From Actinokineospora enzanensis DSM 44649 (GTDB taxonomy: Bacteria > Actinomycetota > Actinomycetes > Mycobacteriales > Pseudonocardiaceae), in the NCBI RefSeq assembly GCF_000374445.1, contig NZ_KB894418.1:1-64000 (forward strand): a DNA stretch of 64,000 bases, read 5' to 3'. This document shows positions 37,307 to 45,783 of the stretch, in pieces (position 1 is the first letter of the stretch; each line of letters begins with the position of its first letter). Below the pieces are notes generated by a model. The model worked only from the letters and a program-made list of their open reading frames with translations. It searched no databases and was not told the origin of the DNA. The position numbers and the translations under genes were made by a program.

Positions 37307-38971
37307 TCAGTGCAGGGCGACCGGGGCGGGCTCGGCGTCGGTGGCCTCGGCCGCGGCCCGCTCGTCGGCGGCCCGCTGCAGGCCGGACTTGTTCGACAGC
37401 GGCTTCTCCTTCAGGAACCAGATCAGTCCGAACGCCACCAGGGTGACGCACCCGCCGACCAGGAACACCGTGTCGAGCGAGCTGGCGAACCCGGACAGGA
37501 TCGGCCGGGCCAGCGTCGGGTCCAGGGTGCTCAGGAACGACGTGTTGTTCAGGTCGATCCCGGTGCCGCCGGTCATGCCGTGGGCGAACTGCGGGTTGGA
37601 CTGCAGCGCGGACAGGAAGGCCGGGTCGTTCTTGACGGCCGCGAACGCGTCGCTGATGCGCCCGCCGACCACGCTGAACAGGATGGACAGGAACACCGCG
37701 GTACCGACGGTGCCGCCGATGGACCGGAAGAAGGTGGCCGAGGAGGTGGCCACGCCCATGTCCTTCACCGGCACGTCGTTCTGGATCGCCAGGATCAGCG
37801 TCTGCATGCAGAGGCCGAGACCGGCGCCCGCCAGCACCATGATCAGCATGGTCGCCCACACCGGGGTGTCCACGGTGATCTGCGCGAACAGGAACAGCGC
37901 GGCCACCGTGGCGGCCAGGCCGAAGATCGGGAACTTGCGGTACCGGCCGCTCTTGGCGATCGCCCGGCCGCTGGTGGTGGCGGCGACCAGGATGCCGAAG
38001 GTCATCGGCAGGGTCATCAGGCCGGACTCGGTCGGCGAGGCGCCCTTGACGATCTGCAGGTACAGCGGCAGCGACATCATCAGGCCGAACATGCCGACGC
38101 CCATGACGAAGTTGACCACGTTGGTCAGCGAGAAGGTCTGGCGGCGGAACAGCCGCAGCGGCAGCAGCGCCGCGTCGCCCATCGCCTTCTCCACGAACAC
38201 GAAGGCGACCAGGCCGATCACGCCGATGGCGTACATCAGCAGCGAGCGGCCGGAGTCCCAGCCCCACTCGCGGCCCTGCTCGGCCACGATCAGCAGCGGC
38301 ACCAGGCCGACGGTGAGCGCGATGGCGCCCCAGTAGTCCACCCGCTGCGCGACGCGGCGGTGCGGGACGTTGAGGAACCGGGCGACCACGATCAGCGCGA
38401 CGATGCCGATCGGCACGTTGAGCAGGAACACCCAGCGCCAGCCGGTGATGCCCGCGAAGGTGCCGACGCCTGCGAAGGCGCCGCCCACGACCGGGCCTGC
38501 CACGCTGGACAGACCCCAGACGGCCATGAAGTAGCCCTGGTACTTGCTGCGTTCCCGCGGCGGCACCATGTCGGCGATGATCGCCAGCGCGAGCGACATC
38601 AGACCACCGGCGCCAAGGCCCTGCACGGCGCGGAAGGCGGCCAGCTCGTACATCGAGTTGGAGATGCCGGAGAGCACCGAACCGACCAGGAAGAACGTGA
38701 TCGCGGTCAGGTACATCGGCTTGCGCCCGAAGATGTCGGACAGCTTGCCGTAGAGCGGGGTGGAGATGGTGGCGGTGATCAGGTAGGCGGTGGTGGCCCA
38801 CGCCTGGATGGTCTGCCCGTGGAGCTGGTCGGCGATCGTCTTCATGGCCGAGGCCATGATCGTCTGGTCGAGCGCGGCGAGCAGCATGCCCAGCATGAGC
38901 CCGGAGAGCACGGTCAGGATCTGCCGGTGGCTCAGCTGCCCGGGAGCGGCATCCGAAACCGGAGCTGACAT
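37307..38971 (-). CDS. DHA2-family (EmrB/QacA-type) drug exporter, 14 helices
   Basis: A 554-residue MFS antiporter. Motif A GKLSDIFGRKP lies between helices 2 and 3, LDQTIMASAM (motif D1 of DHA2) is in helix 1 and AVQGLGAGGLMSLALAII is motif B/C-like. Length and hydrophobic pattern fit 14 helices; a loop of about 60 residues with NPQFAHGMTGG lies before the last helix. The start codon shares one base with the stop of the marR-type gene (TAATG), so this is a repressor-exporter operon. Substrate unknown. Confidence 0.94.
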   Translation of the reverse strand: MSAPVSDAAPGQLSHRQILTVLSGLMLGMLLAALDQTIMASAMKTIADQLHGQTIQAWATTAYLITATISTPLYGKLSDIFGRKPMYLTAITFFLVGSVLSGISNSMYELAAFRAVQGLGAGGLMSLALAIIADMVPPRERSKYQGYFMAVWGLSSVAGPVVGGAFAGVGTFAGITGWRWVFLLNVPIGIVALIVVARFLNVPHRRVAQRVDYWGAIALTVGLVPLLIVAEQGREWGWDSGRSLLMYAIGVIGLVAFVFVEKAMGDAALLPLRLFRRQTFSLTNVVNFVMGVGMFGLMMSLPLYLQIVKGASPTESGLMTLPMTFGILVAATTSGRAIAKSGRYRKFPIFGLAATVAALFLFAQITVDTPVWATMLIMVLAGAGLGLCMQTLILAIQNDVPVKDMGVATSSATFFRSIGGTVGTAVFLSILFSVVGGRISDAFAAVKNDPAFLSALQSNPQFAHGMTGGTGIDLNNTSFLSTLDPTLARPILSGFASSLDTVFLVGGCVTLVAFGLIWFLKEKPLSNKSGLQRAADERAAAEATDAEPAPVALH

Positions 38972-39501
38972 TACTTCTTTCCCCCTTCGGAACGCGCGTA
39001 GGCCACGCATTCGGTGATCAACGTAGGTAGGTAGGTGGCGTGGTCGGCGAGGAAGCGCTCGAACAACGCGACGAAGGTGTCGAGGTCGGCGGGGTCCCAG
39101 TGGGCCACCATGCGGGCCAGCGACAGCGCCATCCGCTCGCGCTGGCCCTGAAGTACGGCGATGCCCGCCTCGGTGACCGCGAGCAGGCTGGCGCGCCCGT
39201 CCTCGGGATCGGCCCTGCGCTCCAGCAGGCCGTCCTTGACCAGCGCCGCGACCTGGCGGCTGACCGTGGACGGGTCGGAGTGCACGGCGTCGGCCAGCAC
39301 GCTGGAGCGGCTGGGACCCAGCACCATCAGGTTCTTGAGCAGGATGACAGCGGACCGGTCGACCCCGGCCTTGCTCATCTTGGCGGCCACCGTCGCCTGC
39401 TGTTTGCCGAAGGCGAACAGGACGGACGCGAGCCGTCGCCCCTGCTCGATCTCCTCCGGCGTGAGGCCCTCGGCAGCCGCGTCGACGTCGGGCGCTACCA
39501 C
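38971..39501 (-). CDS. MarR-family transcriptional regulator
   Basis: A 176-residue winged-helix repressor. The recognition region is SVLADAVHSDPSTVSRQVAALVKDGLLERRADPEDGR, a clear MarR wing (split here: DPSTVSRQVAALV and RRADPEDGRAS). The GTG at 39501 was chosen because AGGGAGG lies 5 nt upstream; ATGs at 39525/39528 would lie inside the operator palindrome at 39519-39550. It probably represses itself and the co-transcribed exporter until a ligand binds. Confidence 0.92.
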   Translation of the reverse strand: MVAPDVDAAAEGLTPEEIEQGRRLASVLFAFGKQQATVAAKMSKAGVDRSAVILLKNLMVLGPSRSSVLADAVHSDPSTVSRQVAALVKDGLLERRADPEDGRASLLAVTEAGIAVLQGQRERMALSLARMVAHWDPADLDTFVALFERFLADHATYLPTLITECVAYARSEGGKK

Positions 39502-39518
39502 GGTACCTCCCTGAGTTG

Positions 39519-39550
39519 CTTGCATCATCCAAGTAGTTGGTCGATACAAG
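39519..39550. promoter_or_regulatory. 32-bp palindromic operator of the MarR/exporter operon
   Basis: An imperfect 32-bp palindrome: outer arms CTTG/CAAG, then ATC/GAT, inner arms CCAA/TTGG, around a TA centre. Eleven of 16 half-site positions pair, and the centre is symmetric as well. It is 18-49 nt upstream of the marR-type start, the usual place for autoregulation. TTG...CAA spacing fits MarR dimers. Confidence 0.75.
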
Positions 39551-39610
39551 CATGCGCTTTTCGGGTGACCGAACGCAACTCAATAACCGGAGACCCCGCT
39601 CACACCGCGA

Positions 39611-39642
39611 CGCCCCGGTGTCGGACAGCCGACACCGGGGCG
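39611..39642 (-). terminator. glyA terminator
   Basis: CGCCCCGGTGTCGG (39611-39624) pairs perfectly with CCGACACCGGGGCG (39629-39642), loop ACAG, 20 nt after the glyA stop. On the plus strand it is followed by TTTACG. Confidence 0.75.
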
Positions 39643-39662
39643 TTTACGCAGGTCAGAAAGGT

Positions 39663-40916
39663 CTAGACCCAGCCGGGCATGGGGTAGGCGGAGAGCAGCT
39701 CGCGCACCTCGGCGGCCACCTTGTCCAGCTCGGCGTCGTCACTCGCCGAGATCGCCCGCTCGATCCATTCCGCCAACCGGGGCATCTGCTCGACCCCGAG
39801 ACCACGCGTGGTGATCGCCGCCGTCCCGAGCCGGATGCCCGACGGGTCGAACGGCTTGCGGCTGTCGAACGGCACGGAGTTGTAGTTCAACTCGATCCCC
39901 GCCCGGTCCAGGGCGCGCGCGGCAGGCTTGCCCGCGACGGCCTTGTTGGACAGGTCGATCAGGATCAGGTGGTTGTCCGTGCCCCCGGAGACCAGGTCGA
40001 ACCCACGCTCGACCAACGCCTCCGCGAGCGCCTTGGCATTCGCCACGATCCCGGCCGCGTAGTCGCGGAACCCCGGCCTCGCGGCCTCGCCCAGCGCGAC
40101 CGCGATGGCGGCGGTGGTGTGGTTGTGCGGACCACCCTGAAGCCCGGGGAACACGGCCTTGTCCAGCGCCTTCGCGTGCTCGGCAGTGGACATCAACATC
40201 GCCCCGCGCGGCCCGCGCAGGGTCTTGTGCGTCGTGGTGGAGATGATCTGCGCGTGCCCGACCGGCGACGGGTGCGCCCCACCCGCGACCAGCCCGGCGA
40301 TGTGCGCGATATCCGCCACCAGAACCGCGTCGACCTCCTTGGCGATCTCGGCGAACGCGGCGAAGTCGATCGTGCGCGGGATCGCGGTACCCCCACAGAA
40401 GATCAGCTTGGGCCGCTCCGCCAGCGCCAGCCCACGCACCTCGTCCAGGTCGACCCGGCCGGTGTCCTTGCGCACGCCGTACTGCACGGCGTCGAACCAC
40501 TTGCCGGTCGCGGACACACCCCACCCGTGGGTGAGGTGGCCACCGGCGGGCAGGGCCATGCCCATGACCTTGTCGCCCGGGTTGACCAGGGCCATGTAGA
40601 CGGCCAGGTTCGCGGGCGACCCGGAGTAGGGCTGCACGTTGGCGTGCTCGACCCCGAACACGGCCTTCGCCCGCTCGATGGCCAGCTTCTCGACCAGGTC
40701 GATGTACTGCTGACCCTCGTAGTAGCGCTTCCCGGCGTACCCCTCGGAGTACTTGTTGGTCAGCACGGTGCCGGTCGCTTCGAGTACGGCGGTGGAAACG
40801 TAGTTCTCGGAGGCGATGAGCCGGATCTTCTCGTACTGCCTCCGAGCTTCCCCCTCCACCAACGCCGCCACTTCGGCGTCGGCGGCAGCGAGCTGCGAGA
40901 TGGCAGGCTGGTGCAT
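39663..40916 (-). CDS. glyA: serine hydroxymethyltransferase
   Basis: A 417-residue PLP enzyme that interconverts serine and glycine and feeds one-carbon units to tetrahydrofolate. The PLP lysine lies in STTTHKTLRGPRGAM (about residue 230). SENYVSTAVLEATGTVLTNKYSEGYAGKRYY blocks and GGHLTHG are conserved (SENY, YSEGYAGKRYY). It starts at ATG 40916 after GGAAGGA and is preceded by a ZTP riboswitch, so it responds to folate/purine stress. It works with the folate operon at 21.3-23.6 kb. Confidence 0.95.
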   Translation of the reverse strand: MHQPAISQLAAADAEVAALVEGEARRQYEKIRLIASENYVSTAVLEATGTVLTNKYSEGYAGKRYYEGQQYIDLVEKLAIERAKAVFGVEHANVQPYSGSPANLAVYMALVNPGDKVMGMALPAGGHLTHGWGVSATGKWFDAVQYGVRKDTGRVDLDEVRGLALAERPKLIFCGGTAIPRTIDFAAFAEIAKEVDAVLVADIAHIAGLVAGGAHPSPVGHAQIISTTTHKTLRGPRGAMLMSTAEHAKALDKAVFPGLQGGPHNHTTAAIAVALGEAARPGFRDYAAGIVANAKALAEALVERGFDLVSGGTDNHLILIDLSNKAVAGKPAARALDRAGIELNYNSVPFDSRKPFDPSGIRLGTAAITTRGLGVEQMPRLAEWIERAISASDDAELDKVAAEVRELLSAYPMPGWV

Positions 40917-40944
40917 GCGGCAGTCCTTCCAGTGCGCACGATGA

Positions 40945-41040
40945 CGTCCCGGGGACACCCAGGCGTTCGGTGCCACGCTCCGCTGCGATCGCTTCCCGGT
41001 GGTCGATTCCACCCAAACACGCCAGTCACGATCCGGTTCG
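40945..41040 (-). ncRNA. ZTP (pfl) riboswitch upstream of glyA
   Basis: On the minus strand the leader contains GATCGTGACTGGCG, then a GGTGG/CCACC helix with an ATCGA-type loop, CCACCGGGAAGCGATC, and after a variable region CCGAACGCCTGGG. These are the invariant parts of the pfl motif in order: P1 (GATCG with CGATC), P2, and the pseudoknot-forming GCCTGGG. ZTP riboswitches sense ZMP/ZTP and turn on folate and C1 genes, and glyA is a classic target. The aptamer core is about 40955-41034; the expression platform would lie in the 40 nt before the ribosome site. Confidence 0.9.
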
Positions 41041-41088
41041 CACCCTACACCTTGACGGGTGCTTATTACTGATGAGTAACCTGTCGCC

Positions 41089-41547
41089 ATGAGCACAGAT
41101 CTGTCCTGGGTGGCGGACGCGATGCGGCAGACGGTGCCGTGGGTGTCCTCGGCTGGCATCACATTCCACGAGGTGACGGCTACGCGGGTGGTGTGCGGGC
41201 TGCCGGATGTGGAGGGGCAGCGGAATCACGTGGGTGGACCGCACGCCGCGGTGATGTTCGGGTTGGCGGAGACGGCTTCCGGAGCGGTCGGGTTGGCGGC
41301 GTTCTCCGGGGAGATGGGGCGGGCGACGCCTTTGGTGGTGCGGTCGGAGATTCGGTATCGGAAGGTTGCTTTGGGGGAGCTGACCGCGGAGGCGGTGTTG
41401 GGGCGGGGGGTTGATGAGGTGATCGCGGAACTGGATTCCGGGGTGCGGCCGGAGTTCGCGGTGGAGTGCGTCATCCGGGATGCCAATGACGTGGTGACGG
41501 CAGAGATGACCGTGGTGTGGACACTTCGCCCCAACAAGGCAAAATAG
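41089..41547 (+). CDS. PaaI-like/DUF4442 hotdog-fold thioesterase
   Basis: A 152-residue protein with a hotdog-fold pattern and the conserved block NHVGGPHAAVMFGLAETASG (about residues 47-66). The family includes acyl-CoA thioesterases. The substrate is unknown. It is divergent from glyA with 172 nt between the starts, mostly the riboswitch. Its stop codon lies inside an AT-rich terminator hairpin. Confidence 0.85.
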   Translation: MSTDLSWVADAMRQTVPWVSSAGITFHEVTATRVVCGLPDVEGQRNHVGGPHAAVMFGLAETASGAVGLAAFSGEMGRATPLVVRSEIRYRKVALGELTAEAVLGRGVDEVIAELDSGVRPEFAVECVIRDANDVVTAEMTVVWTLRPNKAK

Positions 41548-41568
41548 AAGCAACCAGCTTCTATTTTG
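41540..41568 (+). terminator. AT-rich terminator overlapping the thioesterase stop codon
   Basis: CAAAATAGAAG (41540-41550) pairs perfectly with CTTCTATTTTG (41558-41568) with a 7-nt loop. The TAG stop at 41545-41547 is within the left arm. It also lies 11 nt past the end of the converging LysR gene and could stop both. Confidence 0.85.
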
Positions 41569-41579
41569 TCTCTGCCGAG

Positions 41580-42581
41580 TCAGCTTGGCCGAGTCGGCCG
41601 AGGAAGTGCTAGTGCCGCGTCCACATCAACATGCGCTTCAGGATGTTCATCCCACCACCGCGCATAAGTAGGATTCCTGTCCACAATAGACCGATAGGCA
41701 TGCGCCACACACGCGAAGATCTCGTGCTTGCGCCCGCCCAACACCCCATCAAGGCGAACCACCAACACCACCGGCAACCGCAGAGCATCCCCCCGCAACG
41801 GCCGGATCACAAACCCCGGGCCGCTCAACGAAGCAGGCTGCGCCAAACAGACCGCCCCCGCCGCCGCAAGGGCCATCGCCGCCCGCCCCTCGGTCACATG
41901 GTGCGTGATTCGCGGCGTGAACCCGACCTTCTCGCAAGCCTCCCGAAACCCGAGCCGCATGGTGTCCTGGTCCGGCGGCGGCACCACCCAATCCAAATCC
42001 GCCAGGTCCGCTAGGTCGATCTCCTCCTGCTCGGCCAACGGGCTATCGGAGCTCAACGCGACGAACTGTGGTTCCTCCACGATCGTTCGGACTTCCACAT
42101 CACGCAGCATCCGGTGTTCCATGCCCTCGAACCGCTCGAACACCGCCAGATCCGCCTGCTTCGACGAGATCAGATCCAGCAGTGCGGGCCCGGACGTATC
42201 GATCTCCGTGCGCAGCTCCGTGCACCGGATCCACGCTCGCAGCTCCTTGATCAGCGCACTGGTGAACAGCATCGGGCTCGATGCCAGCACCAGCGGGGCC
42301 TCTGCCGGGTTGTGGTTGTGCGTGCGGGCCGAGGCGAGCAGCGCGGACATGTCCTCCAGCACGACCCGTGCCGAGCGGACGACGCTGCGGCCGAGTTCGG
42401 TGGGGACGCTGCCGTTGGAGGAGCGGCGGAAGAGCTCGCCGCCGACCAGGCGTTCGATGGAGCGGAGTTGGGCGGTGAGGGCTGGTTGGGTGACGCCCAG
42501 CCGGATGGCCGCCTTGGACACGCTGCCTTCTTCCGCGATGGCGCAGATGGCCCGCAGGTGGCGGAGTTCGAGTTCGGCCAT
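41580..42581 (-). CDS. LysR-family transcriptional regulator
   Basis: A 333-residue regulator with the N-terminal LysR helix-turn-helix (LRHLRAICAIAEEGSVSKAA and VTQPALTAQLRSIERLVGG) and a type 2 periplasmic-binding effector domain. The start at 42581 is MAELELRHLR. It is divergent from an LLM-class oxidoreductase gene, and LysR proteins usually control a divergent neighbour. Two TGATACC direct repeats 48 bp apart lie in front of its start at 42591 and 42639. Confidence 0.93.
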   Translation of the reverse strand: MAELELRHLRAICAIAEEGSVSKAAIRLGVTQPALTAQLRSIERLVGGELFRRSSNGSVPTELGRSVVRSARVVLEDMSALLASARTHNHNPAEAPLVLASSPMLFTSALIKELRAWIRCTELRTEIDTSGPALLDLISSKQADLAVFERFEGMEHRMLRDVEVRTIVEEPQFVALSSDSPLAEQEEIDLADLADLDWVVPPPDQDTMRLGFREACEKVGFTPRITHHVTEGRAAMALAAAGAVCLAQPASLSGPGFVIRPLRGDALRLPVVLVVRLDGVLGGRKHEIFACVAHAYRSIVDRNPTYARWWDEHPEAHVDVDAALALPRPTRPS

Positions 42582-42709
42582 AACAGAACTTGATACCCCG
42601 TTCGGATGAGATAAGGCTAGGGGGAGGCGGCATATTTCTGATACCGGTTCTTGCGCGGCCCCGTGTCGCGCCGCCGCCGGGGGCACAACCCCCGGGTCGG
42701 CCAGAACTT
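42582..42709. promoter_or_regulatory. divergent LysR/LLM control region with direct repeats
   Basis: TGATACCCCGTTC (42591-42603) and TGATACCGGTTC (42639-42650) are near-identical direct repeats, a possible pair of LysR sites. CCGGGGG/CCCCCGG near 42677-42695 forms a small hairpin. Confidence 0.4.
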
Positions 42710-42751
42710 CCGGTGCCCGGCACTGTCCACCCACACCGTGCCGGGCACCGG
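42710..42751. terminator. 14-bp hairpin in the LLM gene leader
   Basis: CCGGTGCCCGGCAC (42710-42723) pairs perfectly with GTGCCGGGCACCGG (42738-42751), with a 14-nt loop. It is 80 nt upstream of the LLM start and no gene ends nearby, so it is either an insulator against readthrough or a 5' regulatory structure. Confidence 0.45.
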
Positions 42752-42830
42752 CTTCAACTCCGCACTTGCCGCGCGTGGCCGGTTGCACGGCGTCTTGTGC
42801 ACACCGTCGTCCTCGGTAGGGTCCCGGGAC

Positions 42831-43817
42831 ATGAGGCTGGACGCCGCGAACTACGCGGGCACGGTAGTCGAGGCGGCCGAGACGCTGGTCGCGGCCGAGC
42901 AGCGCGGGTATGACGCGGGGTGGGTGCCGGAGACCAAGATCGACCCGTTCATCGGGTTGGCCGTGGCCGCCGAGCGGACCAGCCGGATCGAGCTGATGAC
43001 CGGGATCGCGGTCGCCTTCGCGCGCAGCCCGATGACGGTCGCGGTGCAGGCCAACGACCTGCAGCTGCTCTCCGGCGGGCGGTTCGTGCTCGGGCTCGGC
43101 TCCCAGGTCAAGCCGCACATCACCAAGCGGTTCGGGATGCCGTGGTCGGCTCCGGCGGCGCGGATGCGCGAGTTCGTGCTTGCCGTGCGGGCGATCTGGG
43201 CGGCGTTCGCGACCGGCGAGCGGCTGCGGTTCACCGGCGAGTTCTACACGCACACGCTGATGACCCCGTTCTTCGATCCCGGCCCCAACCCGCACGGCAA
43301 CCCCAAGGTCTACCTGGCCGCCGTGGGCGAGCGGATGACCGAGGTCGCCGGGGAGGTGGCCGACGGCATGCTGTGCCACGGCTTCTCCACCGAGCGCTAC
43401 CTGCGCGAGGTCACGCTGCCCGCACTGGAGCGCGGCCGGGCCAAGGCGGGCAGGACCCTGGCCGGTTTCGACATCAGCGGGCCGTCGTTCGTGGCCACCG
43501 GGGCGACCGAGGAGAAGCTGGTCGCCTCGATCGCCGCGGTCCGCAAGCAGATCGCCTTCTACGGCTCGACCCCGTCCTACCGGGCCGTGCTCGACCTGCA
43601 CGGCTGGGGCGGCCTGCAGGACGACCTGAACGCGTTGTCCAAGCGCGGCAAGTGGGCCGAGATGGACGAGCTGATCGACGACGAGGTGCTCAACACGTTC
43701 GCCGTGGTCGGCGAACCTGCCGTGGCGGCCGCGGAGATCAAGCGCCGCTACGGCGATGTGGTCACCCGGATGTCGGTGCCCGCCGCGCTGGTCCCCGTGC
43801 TACGAGACGCGGATTAG
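42831..43817 (+). CDS. LLM-class (F420-dependent type) oxidoreductase
   Basis: A 328-residue luciferase-like TIM-barrel protein. Typical blocks: RLDAANYAG at the start, GWVPETKIDPFIGLAVAAE, SGGRFVLGLGSQVKPHITKRFGMPW and VYLAAVGERMTEVAGEVADGM. The sequence fits the F420-dependent subgroup known as TIGR03617. It most likely uses F420 to reduce or oxidise an unknown organic substrate. An in-frame extension upstream to 42651 exists but crosses the hairpin at 42710-42751 and is not credible. Its end overlaps the converging gene by 18 nt. Confidence 0.88.
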   Translation: MRLDAANYAGTVVEAAETLVAAEQRGYDAGWVPETKIDPFIGLAVAAERTSRIELMTGIAVAFARSPMTVAVQANDLQLLSGGRFVLGLGSQVKPHITKRFGMPWSAPAARMREFVLAVRAIWAAFATGERLRFTGEFYTHTLMTPFFDPGPNPHGNPKVYLAAVGERMTEVAGEVADGMLCHGFSTERYLREVTLPALERGRAKAGRTLAGFDISGPSFVATGATEEKLVASIAAVRKQIAFYGSTPSYRAVLDLHGWGGLQDDLNALSKRGKWAEMDELIDDEVLNTFAVVGEPAVAAAEIKRRYGDVVTRMSVPAALVPVLRDAD

Positions 43818-44756
43818 CGCGGCCCCGGCGAGCACGAAGAACACCAGCACGACGAGGGTGCTCGAACTGCCGCCGGTCGAGCTGGTGACCAGCTGATCCA
43901 CCGCGCCGGTGAGGGTGACGCCGCAGTCCGCGGTCACCACGTGCCTGCCCGGCTCGATCTTGTCGAACTCGACCGGGGTGGTGAACGCGCCGGAGTTGTC
44001 CGCGGTGGTCGAGCCGACGGACTCGCCGTCCGAGGTGAGCAGGACGGTGTGGTTCGGTTCGCAGCCGGATCCCTTGGCGGACAGTGAGTCGCCGGGCTGG
44101 ATGGACTTGCGGTCCAGCTCAAGGCCGCCGTCCTGGCTTGGCTCGTCGACCACCGGGGTGCCCAGGTCGGTCGTGCCGGGCGGCGGAGTGTCCGTTGTGG
44201 TCGGTGCGGTGGTGTCGGTGGTGGTTGTCGTCCCCGGCGTGGTCGTGGTGGTGATTCCCGGCCTGGTGGTCGTTGTGGTTGCGCCCGGACCGGTCGTGGT
44301 CGTGCCGGGTGGGACGGTCGTGGGTGGATTCGTCGTGGTGACCGGCGGTGTCGTGGTGACGACCGGTGGCGTGGTCGTCGTCGTGGGGGTCGACTTGGTC
44401 ACGGTGAACCGGGTGCCGCCGCTGGTGTTCTTGTCGCAGCTCCCGGTGATCGGGTAGGTCGCGGGCGCGGCCGAGGTCGGCACGGTGGCGGAGACCGAAC
44501 CCGTGCCGAGCCTGCTGAGCGTCGCGTTCGGGATCGTGGTCAGCTTCGAGCTGAACGACACGACACTGCACCCGCCTGCCGGGACGACCGTGACGCCGAT
44601 GGTGAACGACGAACCCGCTGGTCCCGAGGTCGGTTTGATCGACAGGCTGAGCACGAGCGTCTGCGTCTGGGCAGCCGCCGGGGCGACCGGTAACACGACC
44701 AGGAACAGGGTGGCCGCCGCAACGGCGAGCCCCACCAAGCGTCCAACAGTGCGCAC
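43800..44756 (-). CDS. secreted Thr/Pro-rich surface protein with C-terminal anchor
   Basis: A 318-residue exported protein: signal peptide ending PAAAQT (about residue 30), an N-terminal beta-rich domain with two cysteines (GCSVVSF, GSCDKN), a Thr/Pro linker of about 90 residues (long TTTT runs, about 130-215), a second beta-rich domain with cysteines (SGCEPNH, ADCGV), and a C-terminal hydrophobic helix without a clear LPxTG. The linker should be extended and probably glycosylated. It starts with GTG at 44756 and is divergent by 109 nt from the membrane protein/kinase operon. No homologue recognised. Confidence 0.8.
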   Translation of the reverse strand: MRTVGRLVGLAVAAATLFLVVLPVAPAAAQTQTLVLSLSIKPTSGPAGSSFTIGVTVVPAGGCSVVSFSSKLTTIPNATLSRLGTGSVSATVPTSAAPATYPITGSCDKNTSGGTRFTVTKSTPTTTTTPPVVTTTPPVTTTNPPTTVPPGTTTTGPGATTTTTRPGITTTTTPGTTTTTDTTAPTTTDTPPPGTTDLGTPVVDEPSQDGGLELDRKSIQPGDSLSAKGSGCEPNHTVLLTSDGESVGSTTADNSGAFTTPVEFDKIEPGRHVVTADCGVTLTGAVDQLVTSSTGGSSSTLVVLVFFVLAGAALIRVS

Positions 44757-44865
44757 GACCGCTTCCCCTTGTCCGTTTCCCGATCTGCCGGAACGGCCCG
44801 ACCCAGGGCGGGCGCGCTGTAGCATTCCGCTCCGATCGGGCCCGCCTGAACCGGGAGTTTGTCCC

Positions 44866-45783
44866 ATGGGACGTCTTATCGCCACGACGGTTGCGTTCGT
44901 GACCGCCGTGTTGGTGCTCGGCGCCACTCCCACTGTCGCACAGGAGTCGGACGACCCGCTCAGAGTGACGGTCACTCTGGACGGTCAGGACATCACCGGC
45001 CGTACCGTCCAGCTCGACCCGACGCGGCCCGCGGAGATCTCGGTGACCGCCGAGAACCATGGCCGGACCACCCGCAAAGTGCGGTTGATCAGGGTCTCCG
45101 GGGTCGCGCTGGCGCTCACCTTCTACGCCTACGACACCAACCTGCCGTTCGAGGTCCCGGCCGGTCAGCGCGTCGTGCGCACCTTTCCGCTGGACGTGCG
45201 CGACCTCGAAGGCCAGGCCATCGGGCTGCTGCCGACCTCGGTGGAGCTGCTCGACGAGGACCGGGGCGTGCTCGGCGGCAGCGAGACCGTCGCGGACGTG
45301 CGCGGCTCGGTGTGGTCGGTGTACGGCGTGTTCGGGTTCGTGATGTTCGTGCTGACGGCGTTGATCTGGGCCAGCGTGTTGATCGCGCTCGCTCGCCACC
45401 GCTTGTCCGCCAACCGTTTTCGGCGGGCGCTGCGGTTCCTGCCCGCGGGTATCGGCACGGGCTTCGTCGCCGTGGTCACGCTCTCGGTGCTGCGGTGGGT
45501 GGCCCCGGTGCCCGCGGTGGAGATCCCGGTCGTGCTGGGGGCTGCGGTGATCGCGATGGTGCTGGGCTTCCTGACCCCGCACCCGGTCGCGCCGCCGCCG
45601 CCCGCCGAGCCGGAGCCCGCACCCGAGGGGACGACCGTCGGCCTGACCGAGCTGTTCGCGCCGCGGCCGGACGGTCCCACCACGGCCATGCCGATCCCCA
45701 CCGACATGAACACCCACGTCCTGCCCCAGCCGACCGTCGCCAACACGCTGGAAGACCCGGAAACGCCGAGGTGGCCTGGATGA
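44866..45783 (+). CDS. membrane protein with extracytoplasmic domain and Thr/Pro-rich cytoplasmic tail
   Basis: A 305-residue protein: signal peptide (to TVAQES, about residue 27), an extracytoplasmic beta-rich domain of about 120 residues, three helices (about 152-177, 188-212, 218-237) and a C-terminal cytoplasmic tail of about 70 residues rich in Thr and Pro. The tail has Thr in contexts such as GPTTAMPIPTDMNTHV. The stop overlaps the kinase start as ATGA (45780-45783), so the two proteins are made together; the tail is a natural candidate substrate for the kinase (inference). No family recognised. Confidence 0.8.
   Translation: MGRLIATTVAFVTAVLVLGATPTVAQESDDPLRVTVTLDGQDITGRTVQLDPTRPAEISVTAENHGRTTRKVRLIRVSGVALALTFYAYDTNLPFEVPAGQRVVRTFPLDVRDLEGQAIGLLPTSVELLDEDRGVLGGSETVADVRGSVWSVYGVFGFVMFVLTALIWASVLIALARHRLSANRFRRALRFLPAGIGTGFVAVVTLSVLRWVAPVPAVEIPVVLGAAVIAMVLGFLTPHPVAPPPPAEPEPAPEGTTVGLTELFAPRPDGPTTAMPIPTDMNTHVLPQPTVANTLEDPETPRWPG

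Noticed and set aside
44485-44865. N-terminal extension of the membrane protein upstream of 44866
   Set aside because: It would be antisense to the divergent surface-protein signal peptide and would bury the clear signal peptide starting at 44866.
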